Of a DNA stretch of 64,000 nt, positions 1 to 9,760 are shown piece by piece. The notes under the pieces were generated by a model. That model saw only the letters and a list, made by a program, of their open reading frames with translations, searched no databases and had not been told where the DNA came from. The stretch lies in NCBI GenBank assembly GCA_020226215.1, contig CM035230.1, forward strand, positions 17,031,883 through 17,095,882. Reading direction: 5' to 3'. A program made the translations under genes and the position numbers. The stretch is from Sindora glabra. Its lineage: Eukaryota > Streptophyta > Magnoliopsida > Fabales > Fabaceae. Numbering within the stretch: the stretch's first letter is position 1; each line of letters opens with the position of its first letter.

Positions 1-839
1 CTTATATATAATAACTTTCTTAAAAGAAAAATTAAAAAGAAGAATGGTGGATCTCTACTTAACCTTAAAAACTAACAAAACATTTATTCTTTATCTAGCA
101 TCCAAGGTCCAACAAAGAATAAAGTTAGTCGAGAGCTTTAAAAAGAATTTAAGAAGATAAATAGAATTCATCAGAATTTAAGGAACCCTACTTTTTCTGA
201 AATGACCTTAAGTGCCATAGTAAAGTGTGTTTATGTGTGGAATCACACAATTTTTTCCCTCTCTTTTCTCTCCTTAAGGTTGACGTCTCTCTTTTATTAG
301 AAAATAACAAAAGCTCTGCTCCCACTTTTATAATAAGTTAGCAAAGAATATACTTTAGAATATTTCTATTTAATCTTATCTCCTTAGAGCATATTCCCAT
401 ATACTTTCTTGATGCTCACACATAATCAACATTAACCTTTCTTAATCATCCAAATTAACTAAGTGCTATTAGCTTATCTTTTCCTAATTCTTTTCATGAA
501 AACTATAACTTTCATATGGCTTCATGAGCCTCATATATTTTTCTAAAATTTTCCCATTATTACTTTTTCAATGGCATTTTGTATAATATTTCAAATTTAT
601 TCTAAAATTCTATCAATCTTGAATCTTGAATAATTCATAAAATTACTCTAATTATACATAGAAAATTTTATAAAATTTCTATTACCAAAAATTCTTTTCA
701 CATCTCTCAAAATTATTGAATTACTTTTACTAATTTCCCATAAATTCTTTTAATTCTCTAAAAAAAGTTTCCAAATAATTCTAAATTAGTTTTCATCCAT
801 TATCTTTAACTACTGGATTTTTAATAGGCATTACATTGG
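1..839. other. A+T-rich DNA without a recognisable gene
   Basis: I see no open frame, repeat or RNA gene that I can support here. It is low-complexity A+T-rich sequence leading into a Helitron helicase remnant. It could be decayed Helitron interior, but no helicase motifs are readable before about position 840. Confidence 0.5.
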
Positions 840-1612
840 AGATGGTTTCATAGGAGAGCCAAATGACAAAGAATCAAATGTTGAAATAACTAATGATTTA
901 CTAATAAAAAACTGCTAATGAATCTCTTGCTTCTATTGCAAGTAGCACATATCCATGTTTATTGGAAAATATGAAATATCCTACTTATTTACAAGGGAAA
1001 GCTATTTTAGCTCTTACACATGATATTGTTGAAGAAATTAATAATTTTGTTCTCTCAATGATTCCTAGAGACTCAAAATGTTACTTAAGTTACGAAGGTC
1101 CATGCAAAGAGGATGTTAATAGTCAAGATCAAGTTGAATTGCATTTACTTGAGATTTTGAACATTTTAAAACTTTCAAATTGTTAAATCATTGAGTTAAG
1201 ATTGAAGATTGGTGTTACTATTATGCTAATGCGTAACATTGATCAATATCTAGTCTATATAATAGCAATAGACTAATGATTGTTAAATTGCCTACCCATG
1301 TGTTACAAGCTAAAGTTATATCAAGTAGTAACATTAGTGATATTGTATACATTCCAAAAATGTTGGTTATTCCATCAAACTCATGTTTGCTATTCAAGTT
1401 TCAATGAATATAATTTCCAATCCAACTTTGTTTTTCCATAATAATAAACAAAAGTTAAGGGCAATCTCTCTCCTACACTGCTTCATACTTAACAAGATTA
1501 GTGTTTAGTCATGGTCATTATATGATGCACTATCACATGCAAAAAGCCAAAAAGAGTTGAAAATTTTATTGCTTGATGAAGTTTTTAGAAATTTGTATTA
1601 ATGGTAAGTAAT
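840..1612 (+). pseudogene. Helitron-type Pif1-like helicase, C-terminal remnant
   Basis: Translation gives, in order, an IGDG..GEPND segment, an open stretch (962-1186) with YLQGKAILALTHDIVEEIN, then ELRLKIG, IMLMRNIDQ, a degraded NKSxGQSLS segment and a final HMQKAKKS segment. This order matches the C-terminal helicase lobe of plant Helitron RepHel proteins, which unwind DNA during rolling-circle transposition. There is an in-frame TAA after codon 74 of the open stretch, and at least one frameshift after about 1260. No Rep nuclease domain and no 5' TC or 3' CTRR hairpin end was found, so this is a fragment. The family call rests on remembered conserved motifs. A chromosomal PIF1 helicase is less likely because of the decay and the lack of introns. 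Confidence 0.72.
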
Positions 1613-2342
1613 TTCTTCTATAATATAAAGTGTATTACATTTGTTATTTATTTTCTACTTATGGTGACATCTTTTTTTATTATTTCTTTGCAAATTATTA
1701 TATATTTTATAAAGGCTGATGTTGTGATCTGATAAGTCATTTTTTTTATTGTGCTAATTATTATAGAGATAGCAAAAATTAATTAGAGTTAACTTAAATA
1801 TTTTAAATTTTAAATAACTACATTAAGATTACTTAAATGCACATAATTATTATCTACTTTGTTAAATTAAGTATGACTTTTTTTGTGAATGAAAAAGTAA
1901 GGGATATTACCCTTCGTATAAGAAAATGGAAGATGGCAAAAATATTCTTAAACTATCATTAAAATTCTATATCACATGAATTTGCTTGCCTAATTTTGCT
2001 TTTTATATGTTTTTTGAATTAATTTAATATTTCTTGTACCTAGCACATATACTACATTAGTTCATCCTAAAGCCAATATATATAGATAAAAATAAGAATG
2101 AATGTGTATAGATAAATAAATATGGATCACATTTGTCAAGTTTAAACATTGTCAAAAATAAAAAAAGGATAATCTTTTTATTATTTATTAGAATAAATTT
2201 CACAATTATAATATGTATTTTTTACAAGTTAGAAACCTTTTAAAAAAATGAAAATAATATTTTCTTATCTTAATGGAAATAATAATGATGAAATACTAAA
2301 AATATAAATATAAATTAAAGAATAAAATAAAATTAAAATAGC
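1613..2342. other. A+T-rich DNA without a recognisable gene
   Basis: No gene, tandem repeat or element end could be supported between the helicase remnant and the tandem duplication that follows. Confidence 0.5.
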
Positions 2343-2946
2343 AAATTAATTAAATAAAATTTCAAATGTGCCCAATGTTTCATTATATTGAAAAACAGAT
2401 CTTAACTTATATTCATATAAGTCTATAACTTGGGTTTGTGATAAATTGTAAAATATATATGTTTGTGAGAAAGAAAGTACATGCCAAAAAATTTGTGAAT
2501 TACCAATGTTAGAAATTAATTTTTTTATAATCAAAATAAAGTGAATTATTTTTTGATTTGTTTTATCAATTCTCTTTTCATTTGCTTCATTATGGTAAGT
2601 GTATTTATTAATAATTTTTTTATTAATTTAAGAAAAAGTTAAACATTCATACTAGAAATATTAATGAGACATAGAAAGATATCTATAGATATCCTTTCAA
2701 TGAAAAATTAAAAAAATAAAGTATGATTTGTGAACTAATCGAATATTCCTTCCTTTTAATATCAACCAAATACTTTGAGGGGATTCAAATCTTTTTTCTT
2801 TTATCATGAGAAACAATTGGGAGTAACGTAAAATATTGAAGAGTAGAAGGGGTATTGGAGGATTAGTTATCTTTCTCTTCTTAAGTAAACCTCCCAAACA
2901 AGGGAAAAGATAGTACATAATCTTCCTTTTTCTCTCCCTCCCCTCT
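2343..2946 (+). repeat. Tandem duplication, copy 1
   Basis: About 604 bp are repeated in the same orientation starting near 2964, with an offset of 619-621 bp and only scattered single-base changes by eye. Both copies carry a short minus-strand open frame (MYYLFPCLGG...) that differs by small indels, so I do not regard it as coding. The low divergence points to a recent duplication. Confidence 0.85.
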
Positions 2947-2963
2947 ACCTTTTAAAAAAATGA

Positions 2964-3565
2964 AAATTAATTAAATTAAATTTCAAATGTGCCCATTGTT
3001 TCATTATATTGAAAAACAGATCTTAATTTATATTCATATAAGTCTATAACTTGGGTTTGTGATAACTTGTAAAATATATATGTTTGTGAGAAAGAAAGTA
3101 CATGCCAAAAAATTTGTGAATTACCAATGTTAGAAATTAATTTTTTTATAATCAAAATAAAGTGAATTATTTTTTGATTTGTTTTATCAATTCTCTTTTC
3201 ATTTGCTTCATTATGGTAAGTGTATTTATTAATAATTTTTTTATTAATTTAAGAAAAAGTTAAACATTCATACTAGAAATATTAATGAGACATAGAAAGG
3301 TATCTATAGATATCCTTTCAATGAAAAATTAAAAAAAAAAGTATGACTTGTGAACTAATCGAATATTCCTTCCTTTTAATATCAACCAAATACTTTGAGG
3401 GGATTCAAATCTTTTTCTTTTATCATGAGAATCAATTGGGAGTAACGTAAAATATTGAAGAGTAGAAGGGGTATTGGAGGATTAGCTATCTTTCTCTTCT
3501 TAAGTAAACCTCCCAAACAAGGGAAAAGATAGTACATAATCTTCCTTTTTCTCTCCCTCCCCTCC
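2964..3565 (+). repeat. Tandem duplication, copy 2
   Basis: This is the second copy of the 2343-2946 unit, separated from it by about 17 bp of T/A-rich sequence. It ends in the pyrimidine-rich stretch CTCTCCCTCCCCTC, which also closes copy 1. Confidence 0.85.
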
Positions 3566-3685
3566 ATTTCTCCTCATCCATACAAACCATAAAAGTTTAG
3601 CTTGTACACGATGCAAAACTGGATCTGTAATTCTGGTTGCTGGTTTGAATTATGGATTTCGTGCACACCGCAATTTTATTCAGTT

Positions 3686-3808
3686 CTACAAGTTTGGGTT
3701 TTGAGCCATGCCATTGGCAGGAATATGTAGAATCTCTTCGTCTTCCAGCCACCCTGGATTTATATAATTTTGCAGAGCATACTCCATTCCCAAATCCTTC
3801 TTGAATTT
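3686..3808 (-). CDS. Possible terminal exon of an unidentified gene
   Basis: On the minus strand an AG acceptor (3810-3809, after ...ACAATCAATTT) is followed by a 40-codon open frame ending in TAG at 3688-3686. The peptide contains LGMEYALQNYINPGWLEDEE and ends in MAQNPNL. It is acidic, hydrophilic and has more protein-like composition than nearby frames. The surrounding DNA (3.6-4.3 kb) is less A+T-rich than the window average. I do not recognise the family. It might be a terminal exon from a separate gene, or an alternative 3' exon of the minus-strand gene at 4516-7175. A chance open frame cannot be excluded. Confidence 0.3.
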   Translation of the reverse strand, partial: KFKKDLGMEYALQNYINPGWLEDEEILHIPANGMAQNPNL

Positions 3809-4515
3809 CTAAATTGATTGTGAGACTTGTGGTATATTTCAGTAAGTTGACATAGAAAGATCTGTAATTTTGAGTTTTCTTTCATCAATGGAAGGTCTTG
3901 TTTTCTGCCATAAAGGAAGCAAGTGCCTAAATCTCTTTGAATACTGTCTTGTTTTACAACTTTTGATTATTGGTATTCATTTTTTAGCCTTTGCCCAATT
4001 CACAGTAGTAACAACCTGGCTTCAGTGAAATGGAAGAATACTATGTCAGACTTCTATAGTATGACTCATGTTTCCATGTCACTATTACTAGTGGTGGTCA
4101 CTGGATATTCCATAATGCAAATGTTCAATATACCTTCAACCTTGTAGAATCTACGAGCATTCATATGCTTGGCTGTAAAGAATACAGAATGCAAGCTAGT
4201 ACAAATGGCTTGCTAGCTCTACCATCGTACTCGGCTAATAAATAGCAATGCAAAGGTAAAATAACATGAATATATGTGAAAAGAATATGAGGCCTGTGTC
4301 AAAGAATATCAACTTGTGTACTGTTGAATGGAAGAAAGTGAATTCAAATCATATGCAGGAACTGAGTTCTTGATAGAATATTTATTCTTCCTAATATTCT
4401 TATTTACAAAGTTTCTCTCTAGCATAATCCACAATAATAGCACAATTAATTTAGCGAAAAGAATATGGACAATAATTTCATATCAATATGAAATAGAAGT
4501 CACATAAGTAAAAAA
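3809..4515. other. Downstream flank of the minus-strand gene
   Basis: This region is less A+T-rich than the window average and lies immediately 3' of the minus-strand gene, so it probably includes its 3' UTR. A plus-strand open stretch near 4040-4150 has no recognisable motif and is broken by stops. Nothing else is supported. Confidence 0.35.
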
Positions 4516-5070
4516 TTACAACTGCGTGCTAAGTTTCCCGATTAACCATTTGTTCCAGAACTTAGTATCCGATGCCAGAAACATTTTTGCTTTGTTCTCA
4601 TCCTCTTCATAAGCATCCAAAATCAGATCTTCATCCATACAGGCAAATGCTTGTGCTGTTTTTATCACATTCTCCATTGCTACTAAGCTCTTATCATTCT
4701 TTTTCATTTACAAAGAAAAAACTACAACTGCCATCTCACAAAAAGCACTAGCCATTCCTTCTTCTTCATCTCTTGATCTTTTGGGATAAGCTGAATCCGA
4801 AAAATTTTCTAATTCACGCTTCTTCTGACCTTTACATGTTAAATCCTGCGTCTGGTTGTCACTAACTTCATTTCCATTGGAATACGATGTAGCAGGAGAT
4901 TGACATGATTTAGATGCCTTGGAACCCTTGGTATCTCCAACCACATTTTGATGCTCCAGATCTTGAGGCAGAGAAGATTCTGTTTCATTAAAACTTGCAT
5001 CACATATGACACGCAACTCTTTATGATATGGCACAGGTCGGGTCAAAAACTGCCTTGCATCCGTGTGCAC
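4516..5070 (-). pseudogene. Last exon, similar to the L10-interacting MYB (SANT-like) protein C-terminus
   Basis: The exon follows an acceptor ATACTATGCAG and reads VHTDARQFLTRPVPYHKELR..., then a serine-rich, low-complexity middle, a basic KRSRDEEEG segment and a hydrophobic GMASAFCEMA segment. The tail contains MDEDLILDAYEEDENKAKMF and ends WLIGKL. In plant Myb/SANT-like proteins a HPDAR..RT..PNY motif follows the DNA-binding domain, and a similar IENxIxALQ...DEDLxLDA...KAKxFLALD...KKWL block closes the protein. A TAA at 4710-4708 lies between the hydrophobic segment and KKND in the same frame, so the product would lose about 63 residues. The terminal stop is TAA at 4518-4516. The family call comes from memory and was not searched. 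Confidence 0.5.
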
Positions 5071-5233
5071 CTGCATAGTATCATTTTAGAGATTTTGCAA
5101 CCTTGTGAGAATATATGACTAGGATACTGATATCTTTGGAATAGGCTCAGTGGAAATGAAATTTAAATAATTTAAGAAAATCATTGTATTCGAAAGAGAG
5201 CAAAGAAAAAAGACACAAAACTGAACCAGCCAC

Positions 5234-5317
5234 CATTTGCATTTCACGATTGGCAAATTTTTTTTCCCAAATTTGTTGTGAAAGTGCTACATCTGAACCT
5301 TTGCTTGGAAGTAAGAA
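5234..5317 (-). pseudogene. Exon of the unidentified minus-strand gene
   Basis: Twenty-eight codons (FLLPSKGSDVALSQQIWEKK...) lie between the acceptor ...GAACTAG and a donor ATG|GTGGCT. It is phase 0 at both ends and joins in frame to the last exon (5070-4516). The mixed polar composition looks like real protein. Confidence 0.5.
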
Positions 5318-5361
5318 CTAGTTCAATTATAGAAGAATCTACATCTATTCTAACAGCTCAC

Positions 5362-5412
5362 CTCATCAAGCAGTATATATTCTGCATCTATATTGCAAAT
5401 GAAGTAAAGAGG
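5362..5412 (-). pseudogene. Exon of the unidentified minus-strand gene
   Basis: Seventeen codons (PLYFICNIDAEYILLDE) are flanked by the acceptor ...GGTTTTAAG and the donor GAG|GTGAGC. It is phase 0 on both sides and in frame with the exon at 5317-5234. Confidence 0.5.
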
Positions 5413-5490
5413 CTTAAAACCATGGAAAAAAAACAAGTGACTTTGCAATAATAAATGCCACAGAAATTCATTGGGCCCAAGTAATTTCAC

Positions 5491-5510
5491 CTTCCAGGAA
5501 AATAATATAT
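5491..5510 (-). pseudogene. Possible 20-nt micro-exon
   Basis: The sequence after GATCTTCAG and before AAG|GTGAAATT is 20 nt long. It is the only phase-1 to phase-0 piece that bridges the exons at 5735-5621 and 5412-5362, giving (D)ILFSWK. It is short, so this is the weakest link in the chain. Confidence 0.3.
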
Positions 5511-5620
5511 CTGAAGATCATACATCTGCTTTAGAAGTGTGAAAAATTAAACCATAATCCTTATGGGATATAAATGGGATCATCTGACTCGCAAACAAAT
5601 TCATATGATGCAAATGATAC

Positions 5621-5735
5621 CTTCCTTAATGAGTCTCCCCAGTTTGCCCTTTGCCGAGAATTGTAAACTGCACCATAGAGTGAATTGTTTTTGTGGTATC
5701 CAATTAACTCTGCAAAATGATAACTCCTCTGACTT
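5621..5735 (-). pseudogene. Exon of the unidentified minus-strand gene
   Basis: The 115-nt exon lies between TTTGCCAG and GAAG|GTATC and starts in phase 0. It encodes KSEELSFCRVNWIPQKQF..., followed by a basic GKLGRLIKE end, and leaves in phase 1. Shifted open frames over the same DNA have poorer splice agreement. Confidence 0.5.
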
Positions 5736-5855
5736 CTGGCAAACTCGGAAAGAACATATGCATTTACAACATGAATGGAATAATTCAATTTGCATTGCGC
5801 TTTCAATATAAATGAAAAAAGCAACTAGTCTAATTATGTTGGAGAGGAAACTTAC

Positions 5856-5899
5856 ATTCATCATTACAGAAGAGTCACAATGCCACATTTTAACTCTTA
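5856..5899 (-). pseudogene. Exon of the unidentified minus-strand gene, split by a SINE
   Basis: The exon encodes VRVKMWHCDSSVMMN and ends at a textbook donor AAT|GTAAGT. Its natural acceptor (CACAAG, AG at 6071-6070) now lies beyond a SINE inserted a few bases into the exon, flanked by copies of CTCTTAC. Without the SINE the exon would be 44 nt, phase 1 in and phase 0 out, which fits both neighbours. With it, splicing or translation should be disrupted. Confidence 0.5.
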
Positions 5900-5900
5900 C

Positions 5901-6063
5901 ATAATTTTGAAGTCATCACGAGCTGGTCCAAATGGCACACTTTTGTACTCATAAGATCCTGTAGCATAAAGGAGTGAAGTTCAATTCCCCCCCTCCCGAA
6001 CTCTTGCATCCCTTCCCTTACTACCCCAGTCCCTACCCCTTATAAGCAAACAAAAAAAAAAAG
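5901..6063 (+). mobile_element. tRNA-derived SINE
   Basis: This is a ~160-bp short interspersed element copied by LINE machinery. An A-box-like segment (AGCTGGTCCAAATGG, 5921-5935) and a B box (GTTCAATTC, 5979-5987) form the internal RNA polymerase III promoter of a tRNA-like head. A C/T-rich body and a poly(A) tail ending at about 6061 follow. The direct repeats CTCTTAC at 5894-5900 and 6064-6070 look like the target-site duplication. The exact 5' end is uncertain by several bases. It lies in an exon of the minus-strand gene. Confidence 0.7.
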
Positions 6064-6503
6064 CTCTTACTTGTGATGAAAATTGTATCCTATAAATCTT
6101 TATGAATCCATTGGCTTCAATTAAATTATCTTTAATAAAATACTATTCAAATGTTCCTTGGTAAATATTGTGAAGCACCTGCAAAGAAAAAAAAAAAAGT
6201 AATGGACAAAATACTTCAACAAAAAAATGGCCATAGGGTTTGTTGGTACTTTACAAGGAAAGAACGATATTGTATAACTACCACTAGGATGCCTCCCATG
6301 GTATATCAGAAGTAAGGCTTATGATTCACTTCCAAAATGGAATGGCAATCCTCCAGAGCTTTTACTACTTCTTTGATTAAAAGCTAATCACTAACGTTGG
6401 GATAGATAGAGACAAACTGATGCCATTTTTTAATTATTGCTTCAGAACAAACATCATAACCTGATTAGCTTTCAAAAAGGGTCTGCAAGGAAACTGGAGA
6501 AAC

Positions 6504-6638
6504 CACTGAACCTACGCTTGCATTCCTTTGTTGCCCGTTCAGGCACATCAATATGAACTTTGAAACACAGATGCTTTGAAAACAATCCCAGGACGATTGA
6601 TGCAAACGGATGGACATCTTCACTCGTTGTATAGATAT
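6504..6638 (-). pseudogene. Exon of the unidentified minus-strand gene
   Basis: The 135-nt exon follows the acceptor TTTCTTGTAG and ends at CAGTG|GTTTCT, phase 1 at both ends. It encodes (D)IYTTSEDVHPFASIVLGLF... and a basic end ...ERATKECKRRFS. The composition is strongly protein-like. Confidence 0.5.
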
Positions 6639-6736
6639 CTACAAGAAATTAAAAGATCCAATTAGAAATATTGTGAGATTTCTTATACCAATCCAAGTGC
6701 AAGAGAGCATATTAAAACTCATACCACTAACTAAAC

Positions 6737-6850
6737 CCAAAACATGCACATCGAAATGAAACATCCATCCATAAAACAAGCATTGCCATTCTTCACACTC
6801 GCGATTTATGGTGGTTATCAGACTGAAGTTAACCAGGAGTAGCTTCCGAT
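6737..6850 (-). pseudogene. Exon of the unidentified minus-strand gene
   Basis: The 114-nt exon lies between TTCCACATAG and TTGG|GTTTAG, phase 1 at both ends. It encodes (D)RKLLLVNFSLITTINRECEE... followed by WQCLFYGWMFHFDVHVL. Its frame joins cleanly to the exons on either side. Confidence 0.5.
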
Positions 6851-7123
6851 CTATGTGGAAAATTTTTGAACCATAAAGGAATAAAAATAAGAGGTAGATC
6901 ATAAGACAATGGGAAGTATGACTTACGCATCAAGGAAAAAATCATGCATCACTTAAACATTTTGCTTTAGTACTTCTATGAAACAAATCCTGAAACTCAA
7001 TCACAATGTATTAGGATGCCAAACTACCAACAGAGCAGCCCAAGACAAAGGGCTGAAATACTTTTGATAATCTGCATCCATACATATCAAGCTTGAATAA
7101 GGGTATATAGAAACAAGCAAAAC

Positions 7124-7175
7124 CTGGTTGGCGTTCTTCATTCCCTTGGTCAATTGTGCCCAAGTACAGATTTCT
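7124..7175 (-). pseudogene. Most upstream exon found of the minus-strand gene
   Basis: The 52-nt exon follows AATCCTTAG and ends at CCAG|GTTTTG. It encodes RNLYLGTIDQGNEERQP and is phase 0 in, phase 1 out. No exon was found between it and the LINE at 7362, so earlier exons should lie beyond the LINE (after 10875) or be lost. Confidence 0.45.
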
Positions 7176-7361
7176 CTAAGGATTTCCCAATAGATAGTTA
7201 CTTACGAGCTATACACTAATTGTGGCCCGTACAATAATTTGTTGAAAATTTTATTTAATTTTGATAAATCCCATATCTTGATTATGGATCATAGCATCAA
7301 TTCATGAGTAATTATGAAGATAAATTATAAGAACCACATATATATATATAATATCTTAATT
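7176..7361. other. Intronic sequence and LINE target-site duplication
   Basis: This is an intron-like stretch upstream of the last exon found. Positions 7341-7361 form the 5' copy of a 21-bp direct repeat, (TA)5 followed by ATATCTTAATT. It is repeated exactly at 10855-10875, on the far side of the LINE. Confidence 0.55.
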
Positions 7362-7551
7362 ATTACACACAACCATTTAATTGTATTAATGCTAGATCAT
7401 CACCTAGAAGTAATGCATTATATGATTCGAGTACAGTATCAAATGAGATAGAACTGCTGCATCGGCATCCAAATGTATTGTTAAATGAGTAAGGATCCTC
7501 ACATTTTTCTAAATAAATGTGGGTAAAGAAACTAATCTGAAAAAACATAAT

Positions 7552-8270
7552 TAGATTTGATACTTAGAATATCAGTACATTGACAGATAAATCTTTAGAT
7601 ATTATGGATACTATGATTTAGAGAAAGATTAACATCATGTATCTTCAAGAAACTAAATGAGTTGGAAAAAGACCTAAAAAGCTAAACGCTGCAAGATTTA
7701 AACTATGATACATAAGGAAAGTTAAAGGAAAGAATAGAAATGATAAGGACTAGAAGAAGAATGTGATGGATGTAAAAAAGATTAGGGACATAATCTTATC
7801 ATTAAGATTAATAGTTGCATAGGAGATTATCAATATCATTAGCGCTTATTCACCACAAGTAGGATCAGAGGCACATTTGAAGGAGAAATTTTTGAAAAAC
7901 CTAAAGAGGTTGGTTCAAAGAATTCCACAAGAAAAAAATATTCTCATCAAAGGGGATCTAAATAAACATGTTGATAGTGAGGCTAGGCAATTTTTAAAAG
8001 TTCACAAAGGATTTGGTTTTGGAAAACTAAATGAGAAGGGGCAATCTATTCTTTATTTTTCAATAACATATGATTTTAAGATTGTGAACACTTATTTTAA
8101 GAATCGGAAAGAGCATCTAATCATATACAGGAGTGGAATCTCAATGTTGCAAATTGATTTTTTTTAGTAAGGAACTTAGATAGAAGAATCTGTAAAGATT
8201 GTAAAGTGATTTTGGGAGAAAGCCTTACTATATAGCACAAGGTCTTGGTCCTTGATGTTTATTTTAATAA
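7552..8270 (+). pseudogene. LINE endonuclease (EEP/APE-like) domain remnant
   Basis: Readable blocks include NISTLTDK, INIMYLQETK (the QETK active-site block), IINIISAYSPQVG (SAYxP block) and ILIKGDLNKHV (GDxN block), then a degraded IDFF segment. This order is that of apurinic endonuclease-like domains, which nick target DNA for reverse transcription. The clearest open stretch is 7877-8167. Stops replace expected tryptophans near 7566 and 7665, consistent with G-to-A changes. The domain is inactive through frame breaks. Confidence 0.8.
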
Positions 8271-8889
8271 CAAATTATAAATCCCAAGATCAAGTGGTAG
8301 CAACTTAAGGATGAGAAACAGATGACTTGTAAGAGAATATTATTAAAGAAAGGTAATTACGAAGCACAAGAAAGTGTCAATCATATTTGGGATGAGATGG
8401 TTTAAAGGGTTAGAATGGTTGTTAAAGTAGTCTTAGGTGAATCAAAAGATATTGGACTAAAAGATAAAGTATTTTGGTGGTGAAACAAAAGTGTGCAAGA
8501 AAAGGTAAAAATTAAAAGGGATTATTTTAAGGCCTTACATATATGTAACAATACTGAAAGTTGGAAAAGATAGCATATAGCTAGGAATAAGACCAGAAAG
8601 GCAATAAGTGAGGCACGGTCTAAAGCTTTTAAGGAGTTCTATTGAGATCTAGGGATAAAGAATAGAGAATAAAAGATTTATAAGTTTGCCAAAATTAGGA
8701 AAATGAAATTAAAAGATTTAGACTAAGTAAAGTGTATTAAGGATGAAGAAGGATAAATCCTACTCACAGATGAAGATATCAAAGAAAAATGGGAGAAATA
8801 CTTTTATAAGCTTTTCAATGATGAGCAAGGATCGACTAAGGATATAAAAGGATTAGAAATCTAAAAGAATGAACACAATTTAGCTTACT

Positions 8890-9760
8890 ATCATAGGATT
8901 TGAGTTGGGGAGGTAAAAAAGGCTCTTAAAAGGATGGATAATGGTAAAACTATTGGTCTTGATAGTATTCCTATTAAAGTTTGAAAATATTTAGGAAAGT
9001 AGGGTATCATTTAGGTTACTAAGCTATTTAATGAGATTCTAAGATCTAAGAAAATGTCAAATGAGTGGATGAGGAGCATTTTAGTACCTGTATATAAGAA
9101 TAAAGGAGATATCTAAAACTATGAAAACTATCAAGGATAAAATTTATAAGCTATAATATAAAATTATGGAAAAAAATAATTAAGCATAGATTAAAAGATG
9201 AGACTAGAATTATAAAGAATGATTTTAGAATTATGCTAGGAAGGTCTATAATAAAGGATATTTATCATCTACAAGGTTTGATGGAAAGGTATCAAAGTAA
9301 AAAAAGAGATTTACATATAGTTTTCATTGGCTTAAAAAAAACTTATGATCGAGTATCGAGAGCAAGGTTATGGAAGGCTCTGGAAAAGAAAGGAATTTAT
9401 ATGGCACATATTCGAGCTATGCAGGATATGTACAATGGGATAACTACAAGTTTAAAAACTCTTGAAGATGAGATAAAAAACTTTTCTATAAGGATAGGTC
9501 TACATCAAGGTTTAGCCTTGAGTCCTTACTTATTTAATCTAATCTTAGATGTTTTTACTAGGGATATACAAGAGACTATCCTTAAATATCTTCTATTTAC
9601 GAATGATATAGTTTTAATTGAGGAATCAACGGAAGAAATTAACTATAGATTTGAGCTTTAGAGATAGGCAATGAAATCAAATGATTTTTACTTAAGTAAG
9701 AGCAAGCCAAAATACATATATTACAAATTTAACAAGAAGCAAGATAGAAATAATTAAAAG
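8890..9760 (+). pseudogene. LINE reverse transcriptase remnant
   Basis: Blocks match non-LTR reverse transcriptases: ALKRMDNGKTIGLDSIP, FNEILRSKKMSNEW, then the open stretch 9233-9661 with FIGLKKTYDRVSR, IRIGLHQGLALSPYLFNLI and YLLFTNDIVLIEES. The last should be the FADD catalytic box; here it reads FTND, so a catalytic aspartate is lost. FIGLKKTYD corresponds to the FxDxxKAYD box and has also lost its first aspartate. Several stops precede and follow the open stretch, so this enzyme cannot be active. Confidence 0.85.

Larger units (their letters stand above)
4516..7175 (-). pseudogene. Multi-exon gene of unidentified family, interrupted by insertions
   Basis: Nine minus-strand exons can be chained with AG acceptors, GT donors and matching phases: 7175-7124, 6850-6737, 6638-6504, 5899-5856, 5735-5621, 5510-5491, 5412-5362, 5317-5234 and 5070-4516. 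Every junction keeps the frame. I do not recognise the protein encoded by the first eight exons. The last exon resembles the C-terminus of L10-interacting MYB domain-containing (Myb/SANT-like) proteins. Three defects are visible: a SINE lies a few bases inside the fourth exon listed, a TAA interrupts the last exon, and a LINE lies directly upstream, so earlier exons may be displaced or lost. The 5' end and the start codon were not found. The exon chain is an inference from splice signals; the 20-nt exon is the weakest member. Confidence 0.5.

Noticed and set aside
2697..3567. Duplicated minus-strand frames starting MYYLFPCLGG
   Set aside because: They sit in a tandem duplication, their C-termini differ by frameshift, and no motif or splice support exists.
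5901..5958. Minus-strand open stretch after a good acceptor that looked like part of an exon (YEYKSVPFGPARDDFK)
   Set aside because: It is the antisense of the SINE head (A box to B box). It also needs a frameshift to join the real exon, whereas removing the SINE restores the frame.
7374..7508. Minus-strand open stretch with splice-like ends (KCEDPYSFNNTFGCRC...)
   Set aside because: It lies inside the LINE as defined by the 21-bp duplication, and its exit phase does not match the next exon at 7175.
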